From CAYNQK01 sp964470375 (lineage in GTDB: Bacteria; Spirochaetota; Spirochaetia; Treponematales; JBGSOB01): DNA of 47,702 nt. Positions 30,841 to 39,158 of the stretch are shown here, piece after piece. The stretch is from positions 1 through 47,702 of the forward strand of contig CAYYCP010000018.1 in the NCBI GenBank assembly GCA_964470375.1. Direction: 5' to 3'. The position numbers were made by a program, and so were the translations under genes. Below the pieces are notes generated by a model. That model ran no database searches, was not told the DNA's origin, and was given only the letters and a program-made list of their open reading frames with translations. Position 1 is the stretch's first letter, and each line of letters starts with the position of its first letter.

Positions 30841-31889
30841 GCCTTTCCTCCTGCAGCGGCCCCGGCCGCCCGCCACGTCCTCGAGGCGCGCTCCAGGAGC
30901 TCCTGCACCCCCTGGGCATCCAGCTCGCGTATGCGCGGCCGACCGGGCCCATCCATGTCCACGAAGCGCAGTCGGCCATTGGCATTCTTCTTGTCCTTGG
31001 ACAGGCCCTCGGCCAGTCGGGCCGGATCAAGGGCGGGATCGCGGAGAGGCAGGTTCCAGCGCGCCAGGACCCTCAAGAGGATTGGATCAGGCCAGATCAA
31101 GGCCATGCCGATGGCCACGGCCTCGCCGTGCAACCACTTGCGGTAGCGGTAATGCGACTCGATGGCGTGCCCGAAGGTGTGGCCGAAGTTGAGCAGGGCC
31201 CGTTCGCCCGACTCGCGTGGATCGCGTTGCACGATGTCCACCTTGACCTGGACGGCCCGGCGGATGGCCTGGCCCAGGTCCGGGTCCGGCCCCATCAGCA
31301 ATTCCAGCAGGCCGGGATCAGCGATGCATGCGGCTTTGATGACTTCGGCCATGCCGTTGGAGAGCTGGCGCGCGGGCAGGGTGGCCAGCAGGTCCAGATC
31401 CATGACCACGGCCTCGGGTTGGTGGAAGGCACCCACGCCGTTCTTCCGCCCGCGATAGTCCACCCCGGTTTTGCCGCCGACGCTGGCGTCGGCCATGGCC
31501 AAGAGAGTAGTAGGCAGCTGGGCCAAACCCACGCCCCGGCACCACGTGGCCGCGGCGAAACCGGCCACGTCCCCGACCACTCCCCCGCCCAGGGCCAGAA
31601 TCAGGCCGCCGCGATCCAGGTTGAGGGAGTCTGCGGCACGGTAGACCCGCTCCGCGGCCCGCAGGTCCTTGTTCGCCTCGCCGGACGGCAGGACCACAGC
31701 CGCGCAGGCGGCGGCCTTATCGGATACCGCACCCATCAACGCCTTTAAATGATGTCGCGCAACGTTAGAATCAGTGACCGCCAGGACCCGGCGATCCTTG
31801 AGGCGCACAAGCCCGGGCAGGTCGGCCAGCAGGCCCCGGCCTATACTGACCTCGTAGGGCGGATCGAGACGGACGCTGACGCTATGCAT
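30837..31889 (-). CDS. aroB: 3-dehydroquinate synthase
   Basis: The 350-aa protein has the AroB NAD-binding and metal motifs: SGEANKD, GGGVVGDVAGFAAATWCRGV, QLPTTLLAMADASVGGKTGVD, and the zinc-site histidines in LNFGHTFGHAIE. It is the first gene of the aromatic operon. ATG 31889 follows GGAGG by 5 nt and lies about 30 nt after a near-consensus -10. No DAHP synthase or 3-dehydroquinate dehydratase gene is in the operon; they must be elsewhere. Confidence 0.97.
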   Translation of the reverse strand: MHSVSVRLDPPYEVSIGRGLLADLPGLVRLKDRRVLAVTDSNVARHHLKALMGAVSDKAAACAAVVLPSGEANKDLRAAERVYRAADSLNLDRGGLILALGGGVVGDVAGFAAATWCRGVGLAQLPTTLLAMADASVGGKTGVDYRGRKNGVGAFHQPEAVVMDLDLLATLPARQLSNGMAEVIKAACIADPGLLELLMGPDPDLGQAIRRAVQVKVDIVQRDPRESGERALLNFGHTFGHAIESHYRYRKWLHGEAVAIGMALIWPDPILLRVLARWNLPLRDPALDPARLAEGLSKDKKNANGRLRFVDMDGPGRPRIRELDAQGVQELLERASRTWRAAGAAAGGKA

Positions 31890-31917
31890 GGGACCTCCGC
31901 CTGGCAGGGTTCGGATT

Positions 31918-31946
31918 AATCTATCCGCGGGGTATGCAGCTGTCAA
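31918..31946 (-). promoter_or_regulatory. Promoter of the aroB-tyrA operon
   Basis: Minus strand: TTGACA (31946-31941), 17-bp spacer, TAGATT (31923-31918). A short hairpin GCCGACC/GGTCGGC (31949-31966) just upstream, lacking a U tract, may mark the end of the polygalacturonase transcript. Confidence 0.75.
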
Positions 31947-31973
31947 GGCCGACCGCCCGGTCGGCCGAGCACA

Positions 31974-33329
31974 TCAATCGGAGAAGGACAGATCGGCACC
32001 CGGTCCTATCTCCGGCGGCAGGGGGGAGCCGGAGCCGTCCAGGACGCGCACGCCGCGCAGTTTCCCGCCCTTGACATGGAAAAAGCGCATGCCGCGCCCG
32101 GTCGCGGGAGGCAGGCCGCGGCTCATGGCAGCCTGGTCGGCGGGAACATGGGCGGCCTGGGCCAGGCTGAAATCGCAATCCGAGACGTGCAAGCCCTCGA
32201 TCGGGCTTTCCGCCAGGCCGGCCACAAGGGCAGCCGCCGCGCGGATGCCCGTGGCCCGGCAATCAGCTACGCGTAGGCCGCTCAGCGCGGGGGTCCCCTC
32301 GTCGCGCGGCCTGGCCCCCAGGCTGAAGAGGAAATCGGGCTCGGCTTCCGAGCCGCAACGGTAGTACATATTCACCACCAGGGGGCAGAGGACCCCGCGC
32401 ATCTCGATGCCGCGGAACTCCAGGTCCTCGATGCGGCCGCCGCGACCGCGCCGGGACTTCACCCGAATGCCCCGGTCGGTTTCATCGAAGACACAGTCGC
32501 GGAAGGTGGCCCCGCGCACGCCCCCGGCGGTCTCCGAACCGATGACCACCCCGCCGTGGCCGGAGCGCATCAGGCAGCCTGAAACGCTTACGCCTCTGGT
32601 GGGGAGGCCGACCTCGCGTCCGTCCGGGCCTGAACCGGACTTGAGACACAGGCAATCGTCGCCCACGTCGAAGCGGCAGTCCTCAACCTGCACATCCTCG
32701 CATGAATCTATGTCCAGGCCGTCGGTGTTGGGTGCCTCGGGCGGGTTGACCACAGTTATGCCCCGGATCCGCACGTCCTTGCAGAAGAGGGGGTGCACGG
32801 TCCAGAAGGGCGAATCGACAAGGCTGATGCCCTCCAAGCGCACACCCTCGCACTCCATGAATTGGAGGAGGGGCGGGCGGAGGAACTGAGTTCCGCGCCC
32901 CCCGCCACCGGAGGGTTGGCCGCCCGCTCCGCGGTTGAGCTCGGCCAGCTCGAGCTCCAGCTCGGTGAGGGGGCGTTCGCGGCCCAGACGGCGGGCTTCC
33001 CGAACCGCGGCCCACCAGGCCGCGCCCCGCCCGTCCAGGATGCCGCTGCCGGTGACGGACACGTTTCGGCAGCCATACGCCCACAGGAGGGGATGCAGGG
33101 CATGGCAGCGGACGCCCTCCCAGCGCGTCCAGACCGGCCGGTAAGCGGAGAAGTCGTCGGTGAATGCCAGGACGCTGCCGGCTTCCAGGCGCAGCTCCAC
33201 ACCCGAGCGCAGTTCCAGGGGGCCGCTCTCCCAGCGGCCCGCGGGCAGAACCACCGCGCCGCCTCCGCCTGCCGCGCAGTCATCGATGGCGCCCTGGACG
33301 TCGCCTTCCCGCACGATGATGTTGCCCAT
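31974..33329 (-). CDS. Glycoside hydrolase family 28 (polygalacturonase-like)
   Basis: The 451-aa right-handed beta-helix protein carries the GH28 catalytic set: NTD (N201, D203), the Asp pair D224-D225 in GDDCLC, H258 in SGHGGV, and R289/K291 in GIRVKS. Such enzymes hydrolyse alpha-1,4-galacturonan or related uronides. There is no signal peptide, so it probably works in the cytoplasm on imported oligogalacturonides. GAGGGGG precedes ATG 33329; the gene diverges from the TIM-barrel gene across only 50 bp. Confidence 0.92.
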   Translation of the reverse strand: MGNIIVREGDVQGAIDDCAAGGGGAVVLPAGRWESGPLELRSGVELRLEAGSVLAFTDDFSAYRPVWTRWEGVRCHALHPLLWAYGCRNVSVTGSGILDGRGAAWWAAVREARRLGRERPLTELELELAELNRGAGGQPSGGGGRGTQFLRPPLLQFMECEGVRLEGISLVDSPFWTVHPLFCKDVRIRGITVVNPPEAPNTDGLDIDSCEDVQVEDCRFDVGDDCLCLKSGSGPDGREVGLPTRGVSVSGCLMRSGHGGVVIGSETAGGVRGATFRDCVFDETDRGIRVKSRRGRGGRIEDLEFRGIEMRGVLCPLVVNMYYRCGSEAEPDFLFSLGARPRDEGTPALSGLRVADCRATGIRAAAALVAGLAESPIEGLHVSDCDFSLAQAAHVPADQAAMSRGLPPATGRGMRFFHVKGGKLRGVRVLDGSGSPLPPEIGPGADLSFSD

Positions 33330-33344
33330 CGGCACCCCCTCAGC

Positions 33345-33373
33345 TTGACCGCCAAGCCCTCGGAACCTATCCT
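33345..33373 (+). promoter_or_regulatory. Promoter of the TIM-barrel gene, predicted leaderless
   Basis: TTGACC (33345-33350), 17-bp spacer, TATCCT (33368-33373), then 6 nt to the ATG at 33380. There is no ribosome-binding site. Confidence 0.6.
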
Positions 33374-33379
33374 GGCCCC

Positions 33380-34207
33380 ATGAACGTCCTGGGAGTCCGC
33401 GCCCACGACCTTGGCCGGTTGCCCGCCCAGGGCATCGCGGCCGCCGCCGCCGACCTGGGCTTCCGGGCTGTCCAGCTGGCTCCCTCCAAGGCCCTGCCGG
33501 ATGCGCCCGCCGACCCCACCGCATTCACAGGTCCCTTCGCCCGCTCCGTCGGGCGGGCATTCGCCGAGCGTGGCCTGACCGTGGCCGCACTCGGCTGCTA
33601 CATCAATCCAGTCCATCCCGATCCGGTGGCCCGCGAGCGGGACCTGGCCCGCTTTGAGCTCCACCTGCGCGCGGCTCGGGCCTTCGGTTGCGGCCTGGTG
33701 GCCACCGAGACGGGTTCGCGCGGCCCGGATACGCACGCGCCGGAAACCTACGCCCTGGCCCTGGAGGCCTTCGGGCGCCTCGAGCGGATCGCCGCCCAGG
33801 AGGGCGTGCGCATCGCCGTGGAGGCGGTGGCGGACAAGGAGACTATCTCCTCGGCCTCCCTCCTGGGCCGCCTCATCGCTGACCTGGGCTCCCCCCGGGT
33901 CCTAGCCCTTTGGGACCCGGTCAACCTTGTCCCGGCGTCCGGCCCTCCGCCGGATGCGGTCGCCCTGGCCGACCAAGCCGACCATTTGAAAGGCCGCATC
34001 GCCCTCGTCCACGCCAAGGACTTCGTCCTTGAAGATGGCCGAAAGATAGACGCCCTGCCGCCGGGCCGTGGGCGGATGGACTGGTTCGCCTTGGCCTCCA
34101 TCATAAGGGAGGCCGCCCCCGACGCCCCGGTGATCCTGGAGGGCTCCCCGGCCGCGGACTTGGCAGCCAGCCTGCCCTTCCTGCGCGGCCTAGGCCTGGG
34201 CGATTAA
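33380..34207 (+). CDS. Sugar phosphate isomerase/epimerase-like TIM barrel
   Basis: The 275-aa protein of the xylose-isomerase-like (AP-endonuclease 2) superfamily has metal ligands E148 (IAVEAV), D179 (LWDPVNL), H211 (VHAKDF) and E254 (ILEG) in the usual order. These enzymes isomerise or epimerise sugars and keto-acids with a divalent metal. Its position between a polygalacturonase and UxaC suggests a uronate-pathway substrate, but the exact reaction is unknown. Transcription is predicted to begin at the ATG. Confidence 0.8.
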   Translation: MNVLGVRAHDLGRLPAQGIAAAAADLGFRAVQLAPSKALPDAPADPTAFTGPFARSVGRAFAERGLTVAALGCYINPVHPDPVARERDLARFELHLRAARAFGCGLVATETGSRGPDTHAPETYALALEAFGRLERIAAQEGVRIAVEAVADKETISSASLLGRLIADLGSPRVLALWDPVNLVPASGPPPDAVALADQADHLKGRIALVHAKDFVLEDGRKIDALPPGRGRMDWFALASIIREAAPDAPVILEGSPAADLAASLPFLRGLGLGD

Positions 34208-34260
34208 GGGGTTCATATCCAAGACGGCATGCCGAGCATGTCTTCTTCTTACCCGAGTTT

Positions 34261-35679
34261 TCAGTAGGCCCGGTCTCCCTCCTCCAAGCCCAGGTACTCA
34301 CGGGCGTTGGCGTAACAGACTCGGCGCGTCATCTCGGTAAGGCTCTCCCAATCCTCCGGGAAGAGGCCCGCGTCCACCCAGCCTCCAAGGAGGCGACAGA
34401 AGATGCGCCTGAAGTACTCGTGGCGGGGATATGAGAGGAAGCTGCGCGAGTCCGTGAGCATGCCGATGAAGCGGTATAGCGAACCAGTGGCAGCCAGGAC
34501 CCGCATCTGCTCATCCATGCCGTCCAGGTGGTCGCAGAACCACCAGGCTGAGCCGAGCTGGATGAGGCCAGGCCAGCCCCCGCCCTGGAAGCAGCCCATA
34601 ACCGTGGTCAGGGCCGGATAATCGGCCGGGTTGAGCGAGTACAGCACGGTACGCGGCAGATTCCCGGCCGCGACCAGCCTGTCCAGGAGGGCGGCCAGGG
34701 GCCGGGCCATGGGCTCGTCCAGGGAGGCGTCGTAGCCCGTGTCCGGCCCCAGGGCGGCGAAGGCGGCCGAGTTGAGGTTGCGCTGGCAGCCCATGTGGAG
34801 CTGCATCAGCCAGCCGCGACGGGCGTATTCGCCCGAGAGGAAGGCCAGGAGACGGGTCGCGTGGGCTTCGGCCCCGTAGGGTCCTGGCGGGAGGCCGGCC
34901 AGGGCGTCCCTCAGGGCCTGGTCGGCGGCAGCCTCATCCCAGGCGCAGGGCGGGAGCCCGAAGGCATGGTCCGAGGCCCGGCAGCCCATCGATCCGAAGA
35001 AATCCATACGGGCCGCCAGGGCCCGGCAGAGGCTGGCAAAGTCCGAGATCCGCAAGCCGGCTGAAGCGCCCAGGCGCTCGGCGTAGGCGGTGAAGCCCGG
35101 GGCTCCTATGTGGATGGACTTGTCCGGGCGGAAGGAGGGGCGCACCTTGGTCTTGGTCCGGCCCGCGGCCCGTACCGCCGCGTGGCCCTCGAGCCCGTCG
35201 GCCGGATCGTCCGTGGTGCCGACGAATTCCACCTTCATGCGCTCCAGGATAGCCAGGGCCGAGAAGGCGGGATCGGCCAGGGCGGCATTGGCGCGTTCCC
35301 AGATCGAATCGGCCGTGGCCGGACCGAGGGCTTCCGTGATGCCGAAGTAGCGCCGTAGCTCGAGGTGCGTCCAATGGTAGAGGGGATTGCCGGCCAGGTG
35401 GGGCAGGGTGGCTGCCCATGCCCGGAATTTCTCTTTGGGCGGGGCATTCCCAGTGATGAGATCCTCGTCCACCCCGTCGGCTCGCATGGCCCGCCACTTG
35501 TAATGGTCGCCGCCCAGCCATATCTCGGCCAGGTCATTGAAGCGCCGGTCGGCGGCTATGTCCCTGGCGTCAAGGTGACAGTGGTAGTCGATGATCGGGA
35601 GACCGGCGGCCGTCTCATGGTAGAGACGCCGGGCGGTGGGAACGTCGAGCAGGAAGTCTTCGTCCATGAAAGCGCGCAT
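34261..35679 (-). CDS. uxaC: Uronate isomerase
   Basis: The 472-aa protein matches UxaC: MDEDFLLDVPTARRLYHE at the start, metal-binding DYHCHLD, WLGGDHYKWRAMR, the VEFVGTTDDP block, the central LMQLHMGCQRNLN, and the C-terminal SRSFLSYPRHEYFRR. It converts D-galacturonate to tagaturonate and D-glucuronate to fructuronate in the cytoplasm. AAAGGGGAG lies 4 nt before ATG 35679. No tagaturonate reductase (UxaB) or altronate dehydratase (UxaA) gene is present in the window. Confidence 0.96.
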   Translation of the reverse strand: MRAFMDEDFLLDVPTARRLYHETAAGLPIIDYHCHLDARDIAADRRFNDLAEIWLGGDHYKWRAMRADGVDEDLITGNAPPKEKFRAWAATLPHLAGNPLYHWTHLELRRYFGITEALGPATADSIWERANAALADPAFSALAILERMKVEFVGTTDDPADGLEGHAAVRAAGRTKTKVRPSFRPDKSIHIGAPGFTAYAERLGASAGLRISDFASLCRALAARMDFFGSMGCRASDHAFGLPPCAWDEAAADQALRDALAGLPPGPYGAEAHATRLLAFLSGEYARRGWLMQLHMGCQRNLNSAAFAALGPDTGYDASLDEPMARPLAALLDRLVAAGNLPRTVLYSLNPADYPALTTVMGCFQGGGWPGLIQLGSAWWFCDHLDGMDEQMRVLAATGSLYRFIGMLTDSRSFLSYPRHEYFRRIFCRLLGGWVDAGLFPEDWESLTEMTRRVCYANAREYLGLEEGDRAY

Positions 35680-35805
35680 ATTCTCCCCTTTCCCGCGTGC
35701 AGGGCATTCTGGACCGCCCCGCCCGCCTTGGCAATGAAGGGCGGCGGCGACTTTTTGCATTTTTACGCCCTCGCCCGAGTACATCATTCCGCCATACTGT
35801 GCTAC

Positions 35806-35818
35806 CATTTGTCAAATG
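35806..35818. promoter_or_regulatory. 13-bp palindrome over the regulator start codon
   Basis: CATTTG-T-CAAATG is a perfect inverted repeat whose right arm includes the ATG of the LacI/AraC regulator. It lies in the region shared with uxaC, so it may be an operator controlling either gene. The 136-bp divergent region shows no convincing promoter hexamers for either gene, though TTGACA is present on the minus strand within the palindrome. Confidence 0.35.
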
Positions 35819-38800
35819 AGCCAGGAGGGTTCGCGGGAGCCTGCTCGCGCACGCATAGCCTTCGCGCTCGGGAGCATCCATACCGGCGCGGGAAAGTTGA
35901 TATGGCCGTGCATGGTTCGGGAGGCCCGCCGGCGCAACGTGCGTCTCTTGATCTTTCCCGGGGGGAGACTAGGGTCGGGGCGGGTCGAGGATCGCGAGCG
36001 TCTCTTCGTTTACGACCTCATCGGCCCCGAAGGAGCAGACGGCCTCATCTCGTGGGCATCCTCACTGGGCGGCACGGCCGGCGAGGAGGAATTGCAGCGT
36101 TTCCACGAACGCTGGGCCAGCCTGCCCATGGTCTCCATCGCACAGCGCGTCGGTTCCAGCCCCCTCGTTCGCATCGACGCCTATGGGGGGATGCGGGCCC
36201 TGATGTCACACCTACTCGGGCAGCATGGCATCCACGCCCCGGCCTTCATCCGCGGCCCTGAAGCCCACGTCTCAGCCGGCGAGCGTCTCCAAGCATACCG
36301 GGATGCCCTACGTGAGGCCGACTTGGATGAGAGACCGGAGCTGGTCACCCCGCCCCTGGCCTGGGACGAAGGCCGGCGAGGAGTCGACATACTCTGCGAG
36401 GAACGCGGCCTCAGGCCGGGCAGGGACTTCGACGCCCTGATGGCCTCCAGCGACCTTCAGGCCTTCGATGCCATCCACCACCTCAACGCCCTGGGCTTCG
36501 CCGTGCCCGATGATCTGGCCCTGACCGGCTTCAACGACAGCGAGGAGAGCCGCCTCACCTACCCGCCCCTGACCACGGTACGCATGCCCTTCGACAGCCA
36601 GGGCGCGGAGGCCTTCAAGCTCATCCTGGATAGGCTCGAGGGCCGAACCATCGGCGACCCACCGCCCTTGATGCCGGAGCTTCTTACCCGTCGTTCCTGC
36701 GGCTGCTTCTCGGAAACCCTCAATCTGGCCTCGCCCGTGGGCCAGGCAGCCTCGGCCGGCGATCTGGCCGCGGAAATGGTGCGGGCGGCCGGTCTGGCCG
36801 GCGACGACTGCCCTGGTTGGACCGAGGCCGTGGCCAGGTCCTGGACCGAGCTAATAGCCGGGCAATGTCGGCTGGAAGACTTCCTGGGTGCCCTGGATCG
36901 CTCCCTGGATCGGGCCCTTCATTCGGGTTTCGATCCCGGTCCCTGGCAGGCCGCGGTATCCGTACTCCGCCGGGCCAAGGGCGGAGCGGAGGGCAAAGCC
37001 GAGCGACGGCGGGCGGAGGAGGCCGCTGATGCTGCCAGAATACTGATCTCCGAGGCGGCCTCGCGGGCCCTGACCCTCCATCAATGGAAGGAATCGCGAA
37101 AGTCAAGGATTCTGCGCGAGATGGACTACGGTTTCATGGCCGCCTCTTCCATGGACGAGCTGGGCTCGGTCCTCGGGCGGGCGGCGATCGATCTGGACAT
37201 CCCCTCGGTCCGCCTGGCCCTCCTTGAGGAGGATGGATCGCGAGCCTCCCTCGCAGCCGCCTGGCCCGAGGCGCCCGATGCCCTCGGCAGGCCCTTCCCC
37301 GCCCGAGCCCTCCTGCCTCCGGGCATGACCGAGGGATCGGGCGGCTTCGTGGTAGAGCCTATAGCCGGGGCTCCGGGCGTCCGGGGCTACCTCATCCTGG
37401 AGATCGGCCCCGAGGAGGGCGGGGTCTACGAGGACCTGCGCGACTCTGTGTCGGCCGCCCTGCGCTCCCTAGCCCTCCTGGAAGAAAATCGGGCGGCCCG
37501 CCAGGCGGCCGAGAAGGCTCAGGCCATCAAGACAAGGCTCTTGGCCAACGTCACCCGTGAGCTGAGGGAGCCCCTCCTGTCCATTGTCGAATTCGCCGAG
37601 GCGATGGGCCGCGGCGGCGCACCCCTGCGCGCCTTGGCCAAGCGCCAACTGGAGATGACTGACGACCTCCTGGACCTTTCGCTGGCTGATATCGACGAGT
37701 TGGACATGCGCCGACGGGTGGTCAACCCCCTGACCGATATCCTGGCCCCGGCCCTGGACCCCGACCCCATCCCGATGACACCCCTACCCCTCATCGTCGC
37801 CGATTCAGGTCGCTTGGTCACCGCACTCGCCCGCCTGGCCGACTACCTGCGCGCCCGCTCGGACGGACAGGCGCCGAGGGTCAACGTTTCCCTACGTCCC
37901 CCACGTCTGGCCGTTAGCCTGGAGGGAGCCGGTGAACCCTTGGACCAGGCTGAGCGCGAATCCCTCTTCGAGGCCTTCTCCGATCCTGAAGGCCGCCGCG
38001 AGGGCATGGGCCTCTCACTGGCCCTGGCGCGTCACGTCATAGCCCTGCACGGCGGCCTTGTGTCGGCGCGCCCCGGGGCTGGAGGCTCAGGCATCGTCAT
38101 AGAGGTGCTCCTGCCGCTGCCGACCCTGTCAGGCCATGATCCCATACCGGACGATCCATCGGCCCGCCCCTTCGAGATCAAGGCCGGCGCCGATGCCGAT
38201 GCCCTTGCCGCCGGGGGCGCCGCTTGCCTCGTATGGCACCTGGACCAGGCTGAACCGGCCGACTGGATCGTCCTCTCCGATATCACCTCACGGGCAAGTA
38301 TCCTGGCCATGAGGGCTCCCCTGGCCTGCTACCCCGATCCGGCCGGGAAGCGCGGCGAGCCGGAACGATTCGAGCACATCCGAGATTACCTCGAGTCCAT
38401 CGATCCCTGCGGGGAAATTCCGGCAATCGTCTTCTACCGGGAACAGCCCCAGGTCCGGGCATCTGACGCTCACCCATCGACCTTCTCGGCCGGCGGCCGC
38501 AGTCATCCCCTTCTCCGCCTTGAGGGGCCCCAAGCCCTGATGCGCCTCTCGGCGGGTCCTCCTCCCGCACTGGTGAGGGCCATCATCCATGGGCCCCTGC
38601 CCGACTTCCTTGAGAGCCTCGACAGGATCCTGGGACCCGCCTGGAAGGGGGAGGCGCGCAGATTGCCTGTGCTAGCCGAGTTGGAAACGCCCCTGAGTCT
38701 TTCCCAGGCCGAGGCCGTGGGCCAGCGCCCCGACTTGGTGACTCTGGACGAGGGCATCCTCTCGGAGGAAGAGTTGAAAGCCATCGCGGTCCGCCTCTTG

Positions 38801-39148
38801 GATCCCCAGGCTTGCCTTCCCGCGCCTACGGGTCTCATCGTCAAGCGGGCTGTGGCCGCCCTCAACGCCGGCTTCGCCGCCGGCATCACGCGCTGGAAGC
38901 TCGCCGAGGCGGTCAACGCCAGCGAGGATTACCTGAGCCGCGTCTTCCGAAGGGAGACAGGCCTCTCCCCCTGGGAATACCTGAACCGGGTACGCCTCAA
39001 ACATGCCGCCCGCCTCCTGGCAGGCACCGATAAGAGCGTGGGAGCTATCGCCCACGAGTGCGGCTTCCAAGACCAGGCCTATTTCTGCCGGGTCTTCGTG
39101 AAGCGCTTCGGTGTTTCACCCATACGCTACCGCCGGGCCGCCGAGTGA
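35816..39148 (+). CDS. LacI-sensor/pseudo-histidine-kinase/AraC hybrid regulator
   Basis: The 1110-aa protein has five regions. About 10-300: LacI/periplasmic-binding-like sugar sensor without the LacI helix-turn-helix. About 310-560: helices and a GAF-like segment. About 565-770: a histidine-kinase-like core where the phospho-accepting His is Arg (NVTRELREPL, R581), the N-box Asn is absent, and only GMGLSLALAR of the ATP lid is kept. About 775-990: a receiver-like domain without a clear phospho-acceptor Asp. About 1005-1110: an AraC helix-turn-helix with LSRVFRRETGLSPWEYLNRVR and AHECGFQDQAYFCRVF. It has no membrane segment. It probably senses a sugar directly and activates genes of the hexuronate island; the kinase core looks inert. 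Confidence 0.85.
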   Translation: MSQEGSREPARARIAFALGSIHTGAGKLIWPCMVREARRRNVRLLIFPGGRLGSGRVEDRERLFVYDLIGPEGADGLISWASSLGGTAGEEELQRFHERWASLPMVSIAQRVGSSPLVRIDAYGGMRALMSHLLGQHGIHAPAFIRGPEAHVSAGERLQAYRDALREADLDERPELVTPPLAWDEGRRGVDILCEERGLRPGRDFDALMASSDLQAFDAIHHLNALGFAVPDDLALTGFNDSEESRLTYPPLTTVRMPFDSQGAEAFKLILDRLEGRTIGDPPPLMPELLTRRSCGCFSETLNLASPVGQAASAGDLAAEMVRAAGLAGDDCPGWTEAVARSWTELIAGQCRLEDFLGALDRSLDRALHSGFDPGPWQAAVSVLRRAKGGAEGKAERRRAEEAADAARILISEAASRALTLHQWKESRKSRILREMDYGFMAASSMDELGSVLGRAAIDLDIPSVRLALLEEDGSRASLAAAWPEAPDALGRPFPARALLPPGMTEGSGGFVVEPIAGAPGVRGYLILEIGPEEGGVYEDLRDSVSAALRSLALLEENRAARQAAEKAQAIKTRLLANVTRELREPLLSIVEFAEAMGRGGAPLRALAKRQLEMTDDLLDLSLADIDELDMRRRVVNPLTDILAPALDPDPIPMTPLPLIVADSGRLVTALARLADYLRARSDGQAPRVNVSLRPPRLAVSLEGAGEPLDQAERESLFEAFSDPEGRREGMGLSLALARHVIALHGGLVSARPGAGGSGIVIEVLLPLPTLSGHDPIPDDPSARPFEIKAGADADALAAGGAACLVWHLDQAEPADWIVLSDITSRASILAMRAPLACYPDPAGKRGEPERFEHIRDYLESIDPCGEIPAIVFYREQPQVRASDAHPSTFSAGGRSHPLLRLEGPQALMRLSAGPPPALVRAIIHGPLPDFLESLDRILGPAWKGEARRLPVLAELETPLSLSQAEAVGQRPDLVTLDEGILSEEELKAIAVRLLDPQACLPAPTGLIVKRAVAALNAGFAAGITRWKLAEAVNASEDYLSRVFRRETGLSPWEYLNRVRLKHAARLLAGTDKSVGAIAHECGFQDQAYFCRVFVKRFGVSPIRYRRAAE

Positions 39149-39158
39149 GGCCGCCGCC

